Counted from the stretch's first letter, positions 1-6,895 are shown. The stretch is DNA of 11,115 bases from Bacilli bacterium (GCA_012513195.1 JAAZCR010000281.1:1-11115), one strand, 5' to 3'. Translations and numbers: made by a program. The notes: generated from the sequence alone by a model not told the origin.

Positions 1-272
1 ATAAAAATGCATCACTAGTTATCCTTGATGAGCCCACTAGTGCTTTAGACCCACTGACAGAAGCGGAAATCTACCAAAACTTTAATGATTTAGTTCAAGA
101 TAAAACAGCAATTTATATTTCCCATCGCATGAGTTCATGTGTATTTTGTGATCGTATAATTGTCTTTGATCAAGGTGAAATAAAGGATTTTGAATCTCAC
201 GAAAATCTTATTAAGAAAACTGATAGTTTATATTATAAAATGTTTATGACACAAGCACAAAATTATCAATAA
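1..272 (+). CDS. ABC exporter ATP-binding domain, C-terminal end (partial)
   Basis: This is the 3' end of an ABC transporter gene that begins before the window; the reading frame runs from base 3 to the TAA at 270-272, about 89 residues. The Walker B and D-loop motif LVILDEPTSALDP is visible, then the H-loop (IYISHR) and the stretch SSCVFCDRIIVFDQGEI, typical of the nucleotide-binding domain of type IV (MsbA-like) exporters that often fuse permease and ATPase. The Walker A motif, signature motif and any membrane domain lie upstream, so substrate and topology cannot be judged. It would sit on the cytoplasmic face of the membrane and power export by ATP hydrolysis. It is separated from the next gene by about 106 bases carrying a new promoter, so it is probably not linked functionally to the selenium genes. 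Confidence 0.9.
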   Translation, partial: KNASLVILDEPTSALDPLTEAEIYQNFNDLVQDKTAIYISHRMSSCVFCDRIIVFDQGEIKDFESHENLIKKTDSLYYKMFMTQAQNYQ

Positions 273-319
273 ATAATTTAATAATTCAAGTTACATTTAA
301 TTGTGCATATTTTAATTAG

Positions 320-336
320 ATTTTAAGTATTAAAAT
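320..336. repeat. AT-only inverted repeat over the -35 region
   Basis: ATTTTAA, spacer GTA, TTAAAAT is a perfect 7-bp inverted repeat directly upstream of the extended -10 promoter and covering its -35 region. It could be an operator or a chance repeat in AT-rich DNA. It lacks GC pairs, so it is not convincing as a terminator for the preceding ABC gene. Confidence 0.3.
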
Positions 337-347
337 CGACAAAAACA

Positions 348-356
348 TGTTATAAT
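348..356 (+). promoter_or_regulatory. Extended -10 promoter for the guanylate kinase-like gene
   Basis: TGTTATAAT is a perfect extended -10 element (TG, one base, TATAAT), 22 bases before the ATG at 379. The -35 region at the usual distance (around 328-333, TATTAA) is poor, which fits an extended -10 promoter. The untranslated leader would be short, about 15 bases, with AAAGGA at 364-369 as the likely ribosome site. Confidence 0.65.
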
Positions 357-378
357 CCTACATAAAGGATGTGGGAAA

Positions 379-939
379 ATGATTGTTTTTGTCGGAGCAA
401 GTGCCAGTGGCAAAACAGAATTAGCAAAAATGCTTTGTAACAAATATAACTATAAAAAATGTATTACCACTACCACAAGACCAATGCGTCCTAATGAAAG
501 ACAAGATGTTGATTATCATTTCCTTGATAAAGTTACTTTTGAAAAAATGATGAAAGATAATTTATTTGTTGAAGTAACGGAATATCAAGGCAATTACTAT
601 GGTATCCAAAAACAAGATGTCATAAGCAATGGTGTGGTAATTGTTGACCCTAATGGTGCCAACGCTTTGATTAAAGCATTTGCGGACAGAATCTATATTG
701 TATTCGTGGATTCCCCGCAAGAACTACGTAAAAAGCGAATGTTACAACGAGGTGACGCAGTAGAATCAGTCGAAAATCGCATCTTAAAAGATGAAAATAT
801 CTTTAAGAAAGAAAATCTATTAAGAGTTAATCTTCATTTGAAAAATGAAAACAACTCCTTAGAGGAGTTAGCATTATCAATTCATGAAGCATATCAAAAG
901 TTTTTACATGATTTGGATAAAAAACCTTCTAATCAATGA
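379..939 (+). CDS. Guanylate kinase-like protein
   Basis: This 186-residue protein matches the guanylate kinase fold, which transfers phosphate from ATP to GMP in the cytoplasm. The P-loop is GASASGKT (residues 6-13). The GMP-binding region reads TTTTRPMRPNE followed by DVDYHFL (about residues 30-49), with Arg34, Arg37 and Tyr46 at the expected places. The lid region has EYQGNYYG, like the family's GNYYGT. It is slightly shorter than typical Gmk (about 200 residues), and its P-loop differs from the usual GPSGVGKGT. It may therefore be a second, divergent copy rather than the essential gmk, and I leave the symbol blank. It has its own promoter, and its stop codon is TGA (937-939), which lies in the terminator hairpin. 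Family is clear; exact substrate is inferred. Confidence 0.85.
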   Translation: MIVFVGASASGKTELAKMLCNKYNYKKCITTTTRPMRPNERQDVDYHFLDKVTFEKMMKDNLFVEVTEYQGNYYGIQKQDVISNGVVIVDPNGANALIKAFADRIYIVFVDSPQELRKKRMLQRGDAVESVENRILKDENIFKKENLLRVNLHLKNENNSLEELALSIHEAYQKFLHDLDKKPSNQ

Positions 940-952
940 TTAGAAGGTTTTT
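920..952 (+). terminator. Intrinsic terminator overlapping the gene end
   Basis: A perfect 14-bp inverted repeat (left arm 921-934, loop AAT 935-937, right arm 938-951) ends in a T run at 948-952. The left arm encodes the last residues of the guanylate kinase-like protein, and the TGA stop straddles loop and right arm. A strong rho-independent terminator. Confidence 0.85.
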
Positions 953-968
953 ATATAATTGATAATTA

Positions 969-997
969 TTGAGTGGCTATAAGTTAAGTGTTATAAT
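969..997 (+). promoter_or_regulatory. Sigma-A-type promoter for the HAD-tusA-dsrE operon
   Basis: The -35 element is TTGAGT (969-974), then a 17-base spacer and the -10 element TATAAT (992-997), preceded by TG at 989-990 (extended -10). It lies 36 bases before the ATG at 1033. The ribosome site is AAGGAG at 1021-1026. Confidence 0.75.
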
Positions 998-1032
998 CTA
1001 TGTATGTAATAAAGTAATATAAGGAGATTTAT

Positions 1033-1728
1033 ATGCGATACGAACTGCTTATTTTTGACGCTGATGATACATTGTTTGATTTTCAGAAATCAGAAAGAGA
1101 AGCTTTAGAAAGATGTTTAAAAGAAGCAGGATTAACTCTTAATGGGAATATTATTTTATCAACATTTATAGATATTAATTTAGCGATTTGGCGTGAACTT
1201 GAACAGGGTTTAATATCCCAGCAAGTCTTAAGAGTGGAACGTTTCCGCCGTTTAAAACGAAAACTCAATTTACAATTTGATGAAGAAATAGTGGCGAAGA
1301 GATATCTTGATTTTTTAAGCGATGCTTCTTACTTATTTTCAGATTCTGAAAAAGTTATAAAAGCATTAGCGAGCGCATACAAATTAGTATTACTCTCTAA
1401 TGGTTTAAGTTATGTACAGAATAAAAGATTACGAAACTCCATCATGGCACCTTATTTTGAAGACATTATTATTTCTGAGGAAGTTGGATACGCTAAACCT
1501 GATCCACGGATATTCGCATTAACTTTAGAAAGAGTAAATCATTTCAATAAGCAAAACGTTCTTATGATTGGTGATAGTTTAACTAGTGATATCCTTGGTG
1601 GAATAGAATTTGGTATTGATACTTGTTGGGTTAATCGTAAGCATTTATTAAATAATACTAACATAAAACCAACTTATGAAGTTCATGATTTAATAGAATT
1701 AGATGAGTTATTAAAATCGAGGGAGTAA
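1033..1728 (+). CDS. HAD-family hydrolase, YjjG/YfnB-like (probable nucleotidase)
   Basis: This 231-residue protein carries all four motifs of the haloacid dehalogenase superfamily. Motif I is DADDT (residues 9-13; Asp9 is the nucleophile and Asp11 the acid/base). Motif II is LLSNG (Ser122). Motif III is GYAKPDPRIF (Lys155). Motif IV is IGDSLTSDILGG (Asp181 and Asp186, metal binding). The start FDADDTLFDF and the helical cap after motif I resemble the YjjG/YfnB group, whose studied members dephosphorylate nucleoside monophosphates, including non-canonical ones. The substrate here is inferred only. A clear AAGGAG site lies 6 bases before the start. It is the first gene of a three-gene operon, with the next ATG 2 bases after its stop. 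Its link with the TusA- and DsrE-like partners is not obvious. Confidence 0.9.
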   Translation: MRYELLIFDADDTLFDFQKSEREALERCLKEAGLTLNGNIILSTFIDINLAIWRELEQGLISQQVLRVERFRRLKRKLNLQFDEEIVAKRYLDFLSDASYLFSDSEKVIKALASAYKLVLLSNGLSYVQNKRLRNSIMAPYFEDIIISEEVGYAKPDPRIFALTLERVNHFNKQNVLMIGDSLTSDILGGIEFGIDTCWVNRKHLLNNTNIKPTYEVHDLIELDELLKSRE

Positions 1729-1730
1729 AA

Positions 1731-1973
1731 ATGATTGAAGTTAAGAAAAGTTATGATGCCAAAGATGCTAAGTGTAGCGAAATCATCATTAATCTTTACT
1801 TAATGATGAAAGAATTACAACCTGGAGAAGTTATTGAAGTTACTACTTACGATTTAGCTGCTTATGATGAAATATCCGCTTGGTGCAGGATGCAAGTACA
1901 TGATTTAATGTACTATGAAGAACTTGGTATTCTAAAATCTAAATTTTACATTCAAAAAGGGAAGGGTAGATAA
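1731..1973 (+). CDS. TusA/SirA-like sulfur (selenium?) carrier protein
   Basis: An 80-residue cytoplasmic protein of the TusA/SirA/YedF fold. The N-terminal segment YDAKDAKCSEII aligns with the family's LDxRGLxCPxP motif and keeps the key cysteine (Cys15), but both prolines of CPxP are missing. The C-terminal half has EISAWCRMQVHDLMYYEELG, matching the family's usual AWCRxxGHxLL segment and giving a second cysteine (Cys52). TusA proteins pass persulfide sulfur between partners. Close relatives in Sec-using bacteria form the N-terminal half of YedF, a protein that co-occurs with selenium metabolism genes. Here the DsrE half follows as a separate gene 2 bases downstream. A role in selenium or sulfur trafficking is inferred from this pairing and from the Sec operon next door. 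The ribosome site GAGGGAG (1719-1725) lies inside the end of the HAD gene. Confidence 0.8.
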   Translation: MIEVKKSYDAKDAKCSEIIINLYLMMKELQPGEVIEVTTYDLAAYDEISAWCRMQVHDLMYYEELGILKSKFYIQKGKGR

Positions 1974-1975
1974 AC

Positions 1976-2332
1976 ATGAAAACCGCAATTAGCATTACTT
2001 ACGGTAAAAATAATGCTGAACGAGCAACATTTGCGTTTATGATGGCTAATAATAGCCTTGCTTCAGGTCACGAAACAGTAGTATTCCTCAATCTCGACGG
2101 GGTATATTTAGCAACAGATGGTTATGCAGATGATATACACGTTGAGGATTTACCAAAGATGAAAGATTTGCTTGATAAGTACCTTGATAATGGTGGCGTT
2201 CTATGGGTATGTGGCACATGTTTTAATAAGAGAAAACTTAATCCTGAAAGTTTAATCAAAGGTGCGAGAATTATTGGACAAGTAACCTTCTTAGAATTTT
2301 TGTCAAAAGGTGCAGTTTGTATTAATTACTAG
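1976..2332 (+). CDS. DsrE-like protein (YedF C-terminal-half-like)
   Basis: A 118-residue protein of the DsrE/DsrF-like fold. It has the Rossmann-like N-terminus MKTAISITYG and a central strand VLWVCGTC, where Cys79 and Cys82 form a CxxC pair at the position where DsrE-type proteins carry their active cysteine. Cys115 is near the C-terminus. DsrE-family proteins accept persulfide from TusA-type partners, and in YedF both domains are joined in one chain of about 200 residues. Here the TusA-like protein is encoded just upstream (2-base gap), so the pair looks like a split YedF. The gene is complete, ends with TAG, and is followed at once by a terminator. Participation in selenium supply to SelD is an inference from context; sulfur transfer is the alternative. 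Confidence 0.75.
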   Translation: MKTAISITYGKNNAERATFAFMMANNSLASGHETVVFLNLDGVYLATDGYADDIHVEDLPKMKDLLDKYLDNGGVLWVCGTCFNKRKLNPESLIKGARIIGQVTFLEFLSKGAVCINY

Positions 2333-2357
2333 AAAGCGATTGAAAAATCGCTTTTTT
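2333..2357 (+). terminator. Intrinsic terminator of the HAD-tusA-dsrE operon
   Basis: A 9-bp stem AAAGCGATT / AATCGCTTT (2333-2341 and 2346-2354) with a GAAA tetraloop is followed by more T (2352-2357 is a run of six). It begins on the base after the TAG stop and separates this operon from the tRNA-Sec transcript. Confidence 0.9.
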
Positions 2358-2373
2358 GTTGTAATTTACTTGA

Positions 2374-2387
2374 GTAAAGCGCTTACA
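2374..2387 (+). promoter_or_regulatory. Possible cre (CcpA-binding) site upstream of the sel-grd promoter
   Basis: GTAAAGCGCTTACA matches 12 of 14 positions of the catabolite-responsive consensus TGWAANCGNTNWCA; the two mismatches are the first two bases. It sits 28 bases before the -35 element, a position seen for activating rather than repressing CcpA sites. A second small inverted repeat, TTTACT-TG-AGTAAA (2365-2378), overlaps it. The assignment rests on motif likeness only. Confidence 0.3.
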
Positions 2388-2415
2388 AATTTTCGTTAAA
2401 ACAACTTGAATGTGC

Positions 2416-2444
2416 TTGATTTTGTTTATTATTTCACATATAAT
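2416..2444 (+). promoter_or_regulatory. Promoter of the tRNA-Sec / sel / grd transcription unit
   Basis: TTGATT (2416-2421), a 17-base spacer and TATAAT (2439-2444) form a good vegetative promoter. Transcription would start near 2451, about 10 bases before the mature 5' end of tRNA-Sec. No other convincing promoter or terminator is visible from here to the end of grdA. Confidence 0.75.
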
Positions 2445-2461
2445 AGTAAATGGATATCTAT

Positions 2462-2557
2462 GGAAGCACTTATGTACTGGTGTACATACAGGTCTTCAAA
2501 ACCTTGTTGTGAGTGTAAAAGCTCATAGGTGGGTTCGATTCCCATGTGCTTCCGCCA
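2462..2557 (+). tRNA. selC: tRNA-Sec (anticodon TCA)
   Basis: This 96-base RNA folds as a bacterial selenocysteine tRNA. It has an 8-bp acceptor stem (GGAAGCAC / GTGCTTCC) and a 6-bp D stem (ATGTAC / GTACAT) with a four-base TGGT loop. The anticodon loop CTTCAAA carries TCA at 2496-2498. The long variable arm is TGTGAGT / GCTCATA (7 bp, two G-U pairs), and the 5-bp T stem carries the loop TTCGATT. Discriminator G and CCA are encoded (2554-2557). The 8+5 acceptor/T arrangement and long D stem are hallmarks of tRNA-Sec. It is charged with serine, converted by SelA and delivered to UGA codons by SelB. One oddity is that the outermost anticodon-stem pair (2489/2505) is a C-U mismatch. The tRNA is the first gene of the apparent sel-grd transcript and ends only 14 bases before the earliest possible selD start. 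Confidence 0.97.
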
Positions 2558-2567
2558 TTTTTATTTT

Positions 2568-2576
2568 AGAGGTGAT
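2568..2576 (+). promoter_or_regulatory. Ribosome binding site that bears on the selD start
   Basis: AGAGGTGAT contains an 8-base match (GAGGTGAT) to the complement of the 16S rRNA 3' end. It includes the GTG at 2572-2574, which is the only in-frame ATG, GTG or TTG between the tRNA and the Sec codon. If these bases serve as the ribosome site, initiation would fall at an ATT codon (2578 or 2581; spacing 5 or 8 bases) rather than at that GTG. Confidence 0.6.
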
Positions 2577-3627
2577 TATTATTAACACCAGAGATGAATT
2601 AATCGACATCACAAGATATAGTTGTGGCGGTGGTTGAGCTGCTAAAGTAGGACCGGAGGTCCTTGGTCGTATCGTTAGTAAGTTACCAAAACAAGTTGAT
2701 GCTCGCCTTGTTTTTGGATTTGAAAATAGCGATGATGCAGCAGTTATTGAACTTGATGAGCACCGTTACTTAATCAACACGGTCGATTTTTTTACGCCCA
2801 TTTATCATGATCCCTATGTATTTGGTCAGATAGCTAGTGCTAATGCCCTAAGTGATATTTATGCGATGGGTGGTACTGTGCTAAATTGTTTGAATATATT
2901 ATCATTTCCTTCCGAAGTAAATGAAAATATAATTTCGGAGATTTTACGTGGTGCTTACGATAAAGTTAACGAAGCTAATGGAGTAATTGCGGGTGGTCAT
3001 ACAATTTCTACTGACCACATTATTTATGGTTTATCGGTTAATGGTTTAGTTGAGAAAAGTAAATTGAAGACTAATAGTGGTGCTTTACCACAACAAAAAC
3101 TCATTTTAACAAAAAAAATCGGTACAGGAATCTATTCAAAAGAAATTAATATCAATAAAGATGCAGAAGATTGTCAAGAAGTAGTTAAATCAATGATTAC
3201 ACTTAATAAAAAGGCTTGCGAAATTATGCATAAATACCGTGTCAGTGCTGTGACAGATATCACGGGATTTGGCTTAGTTGGTCATTTATGCGAAGTTGCC
3301 CTTGCAAGCAATGTATCAATTACGATTTACTTAGACAGTATACCATTATTTAAGAGAACAAGAGAACTAGCATTAAAATACCCGAATGGTGGTATGAAAC
3401 GTAATTTTGCCCATTTCAGTAAATATGTTGAAATTTCTCATAATATAAATTCACAAGAAAACATCAATATCCTATTTGATCCACAAACCAGTGGGGGATT
3501 ATTAATAGTAGTTGATGAAACAGATGCTGATAAGTTATTACATGATTTACATCAAGAAGGAATAACAGCAGCTAGTATCATTGGGGAGACAACAATCTTA
3601 ACTGATAAACATCTTAAGGTAAAGTAA
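2572..3627 (+). CDS. selD: Selenide, water dikinase SelD (selenoprotein, in-frame TGA = Sec)
   Basis: SelD makes selenophosphate from selenide and ATP, the selenium donor for SelA. The frame reads through TGA at 2635-2637: before it, TRYSCGGG; after it, AAKVGPEVLGRIV. This aligns with the E. coli YSHGAGCGCKISP region, so Sec replaces catalytic Cys17, and Ala stands where E. coli has Cys19. Sec is residue 22 counted from GTG. Further family motifs are NSDDAAV, TVDFFTPI, SANALSDIYAMGG, GGHT, DITGFGLVGH and FDPQTSGG. With GTG at 2572 the protein has 351 residues, normal for SelD. That GTG lies inside the best ribosome site, so an ATT start at 2578 or 2581 is a serious alternative. A start at Met2866 would lose the catalytic N-terminus and is wrong. 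A SECIS-like hairpin follows the TGA. selA starts 17 bases downstream. Confidence 0.95.
2649..2663 (+). promoter_or_regulatory. bSECIS-like hairpin after the selD Sec codon
   Basis: A perfect 6-bp stem AGGACC / GGTCCT with the loop GGA starts 11 bases after the TGA at 2635-2637; the loop begins 18 bases after it. Stem position, short loop and G as first loop base fit the general model of bacterial SECIS elements, which bind the C-terminal winged helices of SelB. Confidence 0.75.
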
Positions 3628-3644
3628 GGAAAAAGTGAGAGATT

Positions 3645-5057
3645 ATGAGTGATCTATATCGGGAGATACCTCAAGTTGCGAAATTATTAGAAGATGCATC
3701 TATTAAAAGTTTTTTATCACGTTTTTATATATCAGAGATAAAAGAAGTTATTGACGAGACTTTAGCTGATCTAAGAACAAAGATTAAAAATAACGAGTTA
3801 AAAGAAATAAAATATGAAGAAGTTGTTAGATTAATTGTTGAAAAATTAAATAAAAAGCAAATCTATTCACTAAGAAAAGTCATTAATGGAACGGGTACTA
3901 TTATACATACCAATTTAGGCCGTTCCTTATTATCTGAAGCAGCTATAAAACACGTAATTGAAGTCTGTGCTAATTATAACAACCTTGAATATAACCTCGT
4001 TAAAGGTGAACGTGGGAGCCGCTATGAGCATGTCGAGGGAATGATGGCACGCTTAGTAGGTAGTGAAGCATGCCTTGTAGTAAACAATAATGCGGCTGCA
4101 GTATTACTTTCTGTTTCCGCGTTTGCGAAAAATAAAGAGGTAGTTGTTAGTCGAGGTGAATTAGTGGAAATTGGTGGTTCCTTCCGTATTCCAGAAATAA
4201 TTGAAACATCTGGGGCAATCTTACGGGAAGTAGGAACAACCAATCGTACGCATTTAAGTGATTATGAAAAAGCTACTAATGATAATACAGCCATTTATTT
4301 AAAAGTTCATCCATCTAATTATCATATTATTGGTTTTACAAACAATGTAACTAACGACGAGATAGTTTCCCTTGAGAAGAAGATGAATAAAGAACGAGTG
4401 AAACCAATTATAACCATAGAAGATTTAGGTAGTGGGTGTTTAATTGATTTAAGTTCAAGTGGTTATAAAGAAAATCTTGTAAGCGAATCGATTAAAAGTG
4501 GTATTGATTTAGTCACCTTTAGTGGTGATAAGTTACTAGGTGGACCACAAGCAGGTATTATCGTCGGCAAGAAAAACTTAATAGATCAATTAAAGAAACA
4601 TCCATTATTACGCGCTTTTAGAGTTGATAAAATGACTATTGCGGCTTTAGAAGGTACGATTCGCGATTATTTTGATGAAGAAAAGGCAAAAAGAACTATT
4701 CCGACATTAAAGATGATCTATCTGTCGGAAAGTGAACTTCGTGAAAGAGCCTTGATGTTGTATGAACGTATTAAGTGTATCGAAGGTATAAGTAGTGAAG
4801 TTATAAGAGTGTATTCTACAATAGGTGGTGGCTCATTGCCACATAGTCAATTAGTTAGTTATGGGGTAGTGATTAAAATTAGCAATTATCCCGCTCATGA
4901 AATAGAGAGAGTATTAAGAAATCAAGAAGTACCAATTATAGGTAGAATTGTGAATGATAAATTTTTGCTCGATGTGCGAACACTTCTTGATTCTGATATA
5001 GATATTATAATTAATACCTTAGATAGAATCGGGAGAAGTCTATGGAAAACTTCGTAA
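3645..5057 (+). CDS. selA: L-seryl-tRNA(Sec) selenium transferase SelA
   Basis: SelA is a pyridoxal-phosphate enzyme that converts seryl-tRNA-Sec to selenocysteyl-tRNA-Sec using selenophosphate, working as a large cytoplasmic ring. The 470-residue length is normal for the family. The segment TFSGDKLLGGPQAGI contains the PLP lysine (Lys296, beside Lys295 of E. coli). Other family segments are RKVINGTGTIIHTNLGRS (about 77-94), YNLVKGERGSRYEHVE (about 116-131), VNNNAAAVLL and IEDLGSGCLID. The N-terminal helical part (about 1-65) corresponds to the tRNA-binding domain. The ribosome site is weak (GGA at 3628-3630 is far, GTGAGAG is poor), so translation may depend on coupling with selD. The end overlaps selB by 16 bases in another frame, which suggests coupling to selB. 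Confidence 0.97.
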   Translation: MSDLYREIPQVAKLLEDASIKSFLSRFYISEIKEVIDETLADLRTKIKNNELKEIKYEEVVRLIVEKLNKKQIYSLRKVINGTGTIIHTNLGRSLLSEAAIKHVIEVCANYNNLEYNLVKGERGSRYEHVEGMMARLVGSEACLVVNNNAAAVLLSVSAFAKNKEVVVSRGELVEIGGSFRIPEIIETSGAILREVGTTNRTHLSDYEKATNDNTAIYLKVHPSNYHIIGFTNNVTNDEIVSLEKKMNKERVKPIITIEDLGSGCLIDLSSSGYKENLVSESIKSGIDLVTFSGDKLLGGPQAGIIVGKKNLIDQLKKHPLLRAFRVDKMTIAALEGTIRDYFDEEKAKRTIPTLKMIYLSESELRERALMLYERIKCIEGISSEVIRVYSTIGGGSLPHSQLVSYGVVIKISNYPAHEIERVLRNQEVPIIGRIVNDKFLLDVRTLLDSDIDIIINTLDRIGRSLWKTS

Positions 5058-6895
5058 TTGGTACAGCAGGACATGTCGATCATGGAAAGACTTCACTTAT
5101 AAAAGCTTTAACAGACATTAATACAGATACATTATTAGAAGAACAACGACGGGGTATATCCATCAACTTAGGATTTGCCTATCTACCTTTGGATGATAAG
5201 TTAACAGTGGGTATAGTCGATGTTCCTGGACACGAACGTTTTATCAAGAATATGTTAGCTGGTGTCTGTGGCATGAATCTCATTCTCTTAACTGTCGCTG
5301 CTGATGATGGTATCATGCCGCAAACACGGGAACATATGGAAATCATTGAGTACCTTCATATCAAAAATATTATTCCAGTTGTTACCAAAACAGATTTAGT
5401 AACAAGAGAACGAGTAGAAGAAGTTAAAGAACAGATAAAAAAAGAGTTTCATATCGATAAAATCGTTGAGTTTAGTATCAACAAACCTGAGACAACAAAA
5501 GATGTATTACATGCAATAAGAGAAAATTACTTAGCTTACGAACATGAAGAAAATCAAATTTTTAGGTTACCAATCGATAGAGTATTTGTTGTTAAAGGTT
5601 TCGGAGTAGTAGTTACAGGTTCATCATTATCTGGTCAGGTGAAAATTGGTGATGAATTAGAAGTTTTGCCTAACAAATTTAGAGTTAAAGTTAAAGGCAT
5701 TGAATGTTTTAATCAAAAGCGATTGATTGCCTATAAACATATGCGCGTAGCTTTAAATCTAGCAGGAGTAAAAAAAGAAGATTTATCGCGCGGTAAAATG
5801 CTTACCACTGTAGGTGCTTTTTCTAAGCCTACAAAAATTATTGATGTAAAGATCACAACATCAAAATACCTCAAAGACCCATTAAAACATTTAGAACATG
5901 TTAAGTTTTACTATTTAGCTAATGAAATTAAGTGTCAGGTAAAACTACTAGAACATAAAGAAGTAAGTGGTTCAATGACTGTTTATGGTCAGTTGCTGCT
6001 TGAAGAAGAGATTTATGTAAGCATCAATGATCTTGGTGTATTAAGAAGACTTAATCCCGTGCAAACAATAGCGGGTGTTGAGATTATTAATGTATTTGGT
6101 GAGTATGTAAAGAAAACTGATACTCATTATCTCGACTTTTTAAAATTATTCGAAAAGAAAGATTATGATAAGTTAGTACCCTTATTGATTGATAAATATC
6201 CATTTATAAGCATTGATGAACTTAAAAATAGACTAAATCTTACCAATAAAGAGTTGTTAGAGAAAATTATTGAAAAAGTAGGTTATCTCTTAGTTAATCA
6301 ATCATGCCTTACTTTTAATAAATTTAATGAAATAAAGCAAAATGTATTAATTAAAGTGAAAGAGTATCATGAAAAACATTCTTATGAACAAGGATTAAAT
6401 AAATTGTTACTTCAACAAGAATTAGGACTAGAACATTTAAACACCAAGGTTTTCACTGAACTATTAGAAAAGTTACCTGAAATTATAATTATAAACGATA
6501 AGGTTAAAATGAAAGATCACATTGTTAGATATAATCCAGAGGAACTTGTAGTTGTTAATAACATTAAGAAATTTTTAGATAGTTTTAATTATAAACCACC
6601 AAAGATAAACGATGTTCTTATAAATGTCAAAGGTAAAAATGTAAAAAGCATATTCTATTCATTAATAAAGAATCAAGAGTTAATTAAGTTAGATGAAGAA
6701 TATTGTTTAACCAAAGAGAAATTCGCGACGATGCTAAGTTTACTTGATGACTATTTTAAATCTCATTCCATCCTCACCCTAAATGATGCACGAGATCTCC
6801 TTGACACAAGTAGAAAATATTTAGTGTTAATCTTAGAGTACTTAGATAAGATTGGTTATACAAGAAGAGTAGAAGAGGGTCGAGTAAAGAAATGA
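5042..6895 (+). CDS. selB: Selenocysteine-specific elongation factor SelB
   Basis: SelB is the GTPase that carries selenocysteyl-tRNA-Sec to the ribosome and binds the SECIS hairpin after UGA. The 617-residue length is typical. G motifs: GHVDHGKTS (residues 10-18), RGISINLGF (37-45, switch I), DVPGHE (60-65) and TKTD (115-118). EF-Tu-like domains 2 and 3 follow to about residue 350. The rest is a set of winged-helix repeats ending in [25 protein letters not shown], the RNA-binding end. The start is the ATG at 5042 inside selA, with GGGAGAAG just upstream. The stop is TGA (6893-6895), overlapping the grdX ATG as ATGA. A TAA lies one codon further in frame, so accidental Sec insertion at this TGA would add only two residues. 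Confidence 0.97.
   Translation: MENFVIGTAGHVDHGKTSLIKALTDINTDTLLEEQRRGISINLGFAYLPLDDKLTVGIVDVPGHERFIKNMLAGVCGMNLILLTVAADDGIMPQTREHMEIIEYLHIKNIIPVVTKTDLVTRERVEEVKEQIKKEFHIDKIVEFSINKPETTKDVLHAIRENYLAYEHEENQIFRLPIDRVFVVKGFGVVVTGSSLSGQVKIGDELEVLPNKFRVKVKGIECFNQKRLIAYKHMRVALNLAGVKKEDLSRGKMLTTVGAFSKPTKIIDVKITTSKYLKDPLKHLEHVKFYYLANEIKCQVKLLEHKEVSGSMTVYGQLLLEEEIYVSINDLGVLRRLNPVQTIAGVEIINVFGEYVKKTDTHYLDFLKLFEKKDYDKLVPLLIDKYPFISIDELKNRLNLTNKELLEKIIEKVGYLLVNQSCLTFNKFNEIKQNVLIKVKEYHEKHSYEQGLNKLLLQQELGLEHLNTKVFTELLEKLPEIIIINDKVKMKDHIVRYNPEELVVVNNIKKFLDSFNYKPPKINDVLINVKGKNVKSIFYSLIKNQELIKLDEEYCLTKEKFATMLSLLDDYFKSHSILTLNDARDLLDTSRKYLVLILEYLDKIGYTRRVEEGRVKK

Noticed and set aside
937..939. TGA of the guanylate kinase-like gene as a Sec codon
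   Set aside because: The protein is complete, and the hairpin here is an intrinsic terminator with a T run, not a SECIS; the downstream frame encodes nothing family-like.
2358..2461. Glycine riboswitch or T-box upstream of the operon
   Set aside because: The leader before the tRNA would be only about 10 bases, and no conserved glycine-aptamer or T-box sequence is visible in the gap.
2410..2637. Open frame from an ATT-rich region through the tRNA to a TGA, 75 residues
   Set aside because: It runs across the promoter and tRNA-Sec. Only its last part is real, being the N-terminus of selD before the Sec codon.
2866..3627. selD read as a 253-residue protein starting at Met2866
   Set aside because: This start drops the catalytic Sec region and the conserved segments NSDDAAV and TVDFFTPI, all of which are intact upstream in the same frame.
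6893..6895. TGA at the end of selB as a third Sec codon
   Set aside because: SelB is already full length, TAA follows one codon later, and no SECIS-like hairpin follows at a fitting distance.
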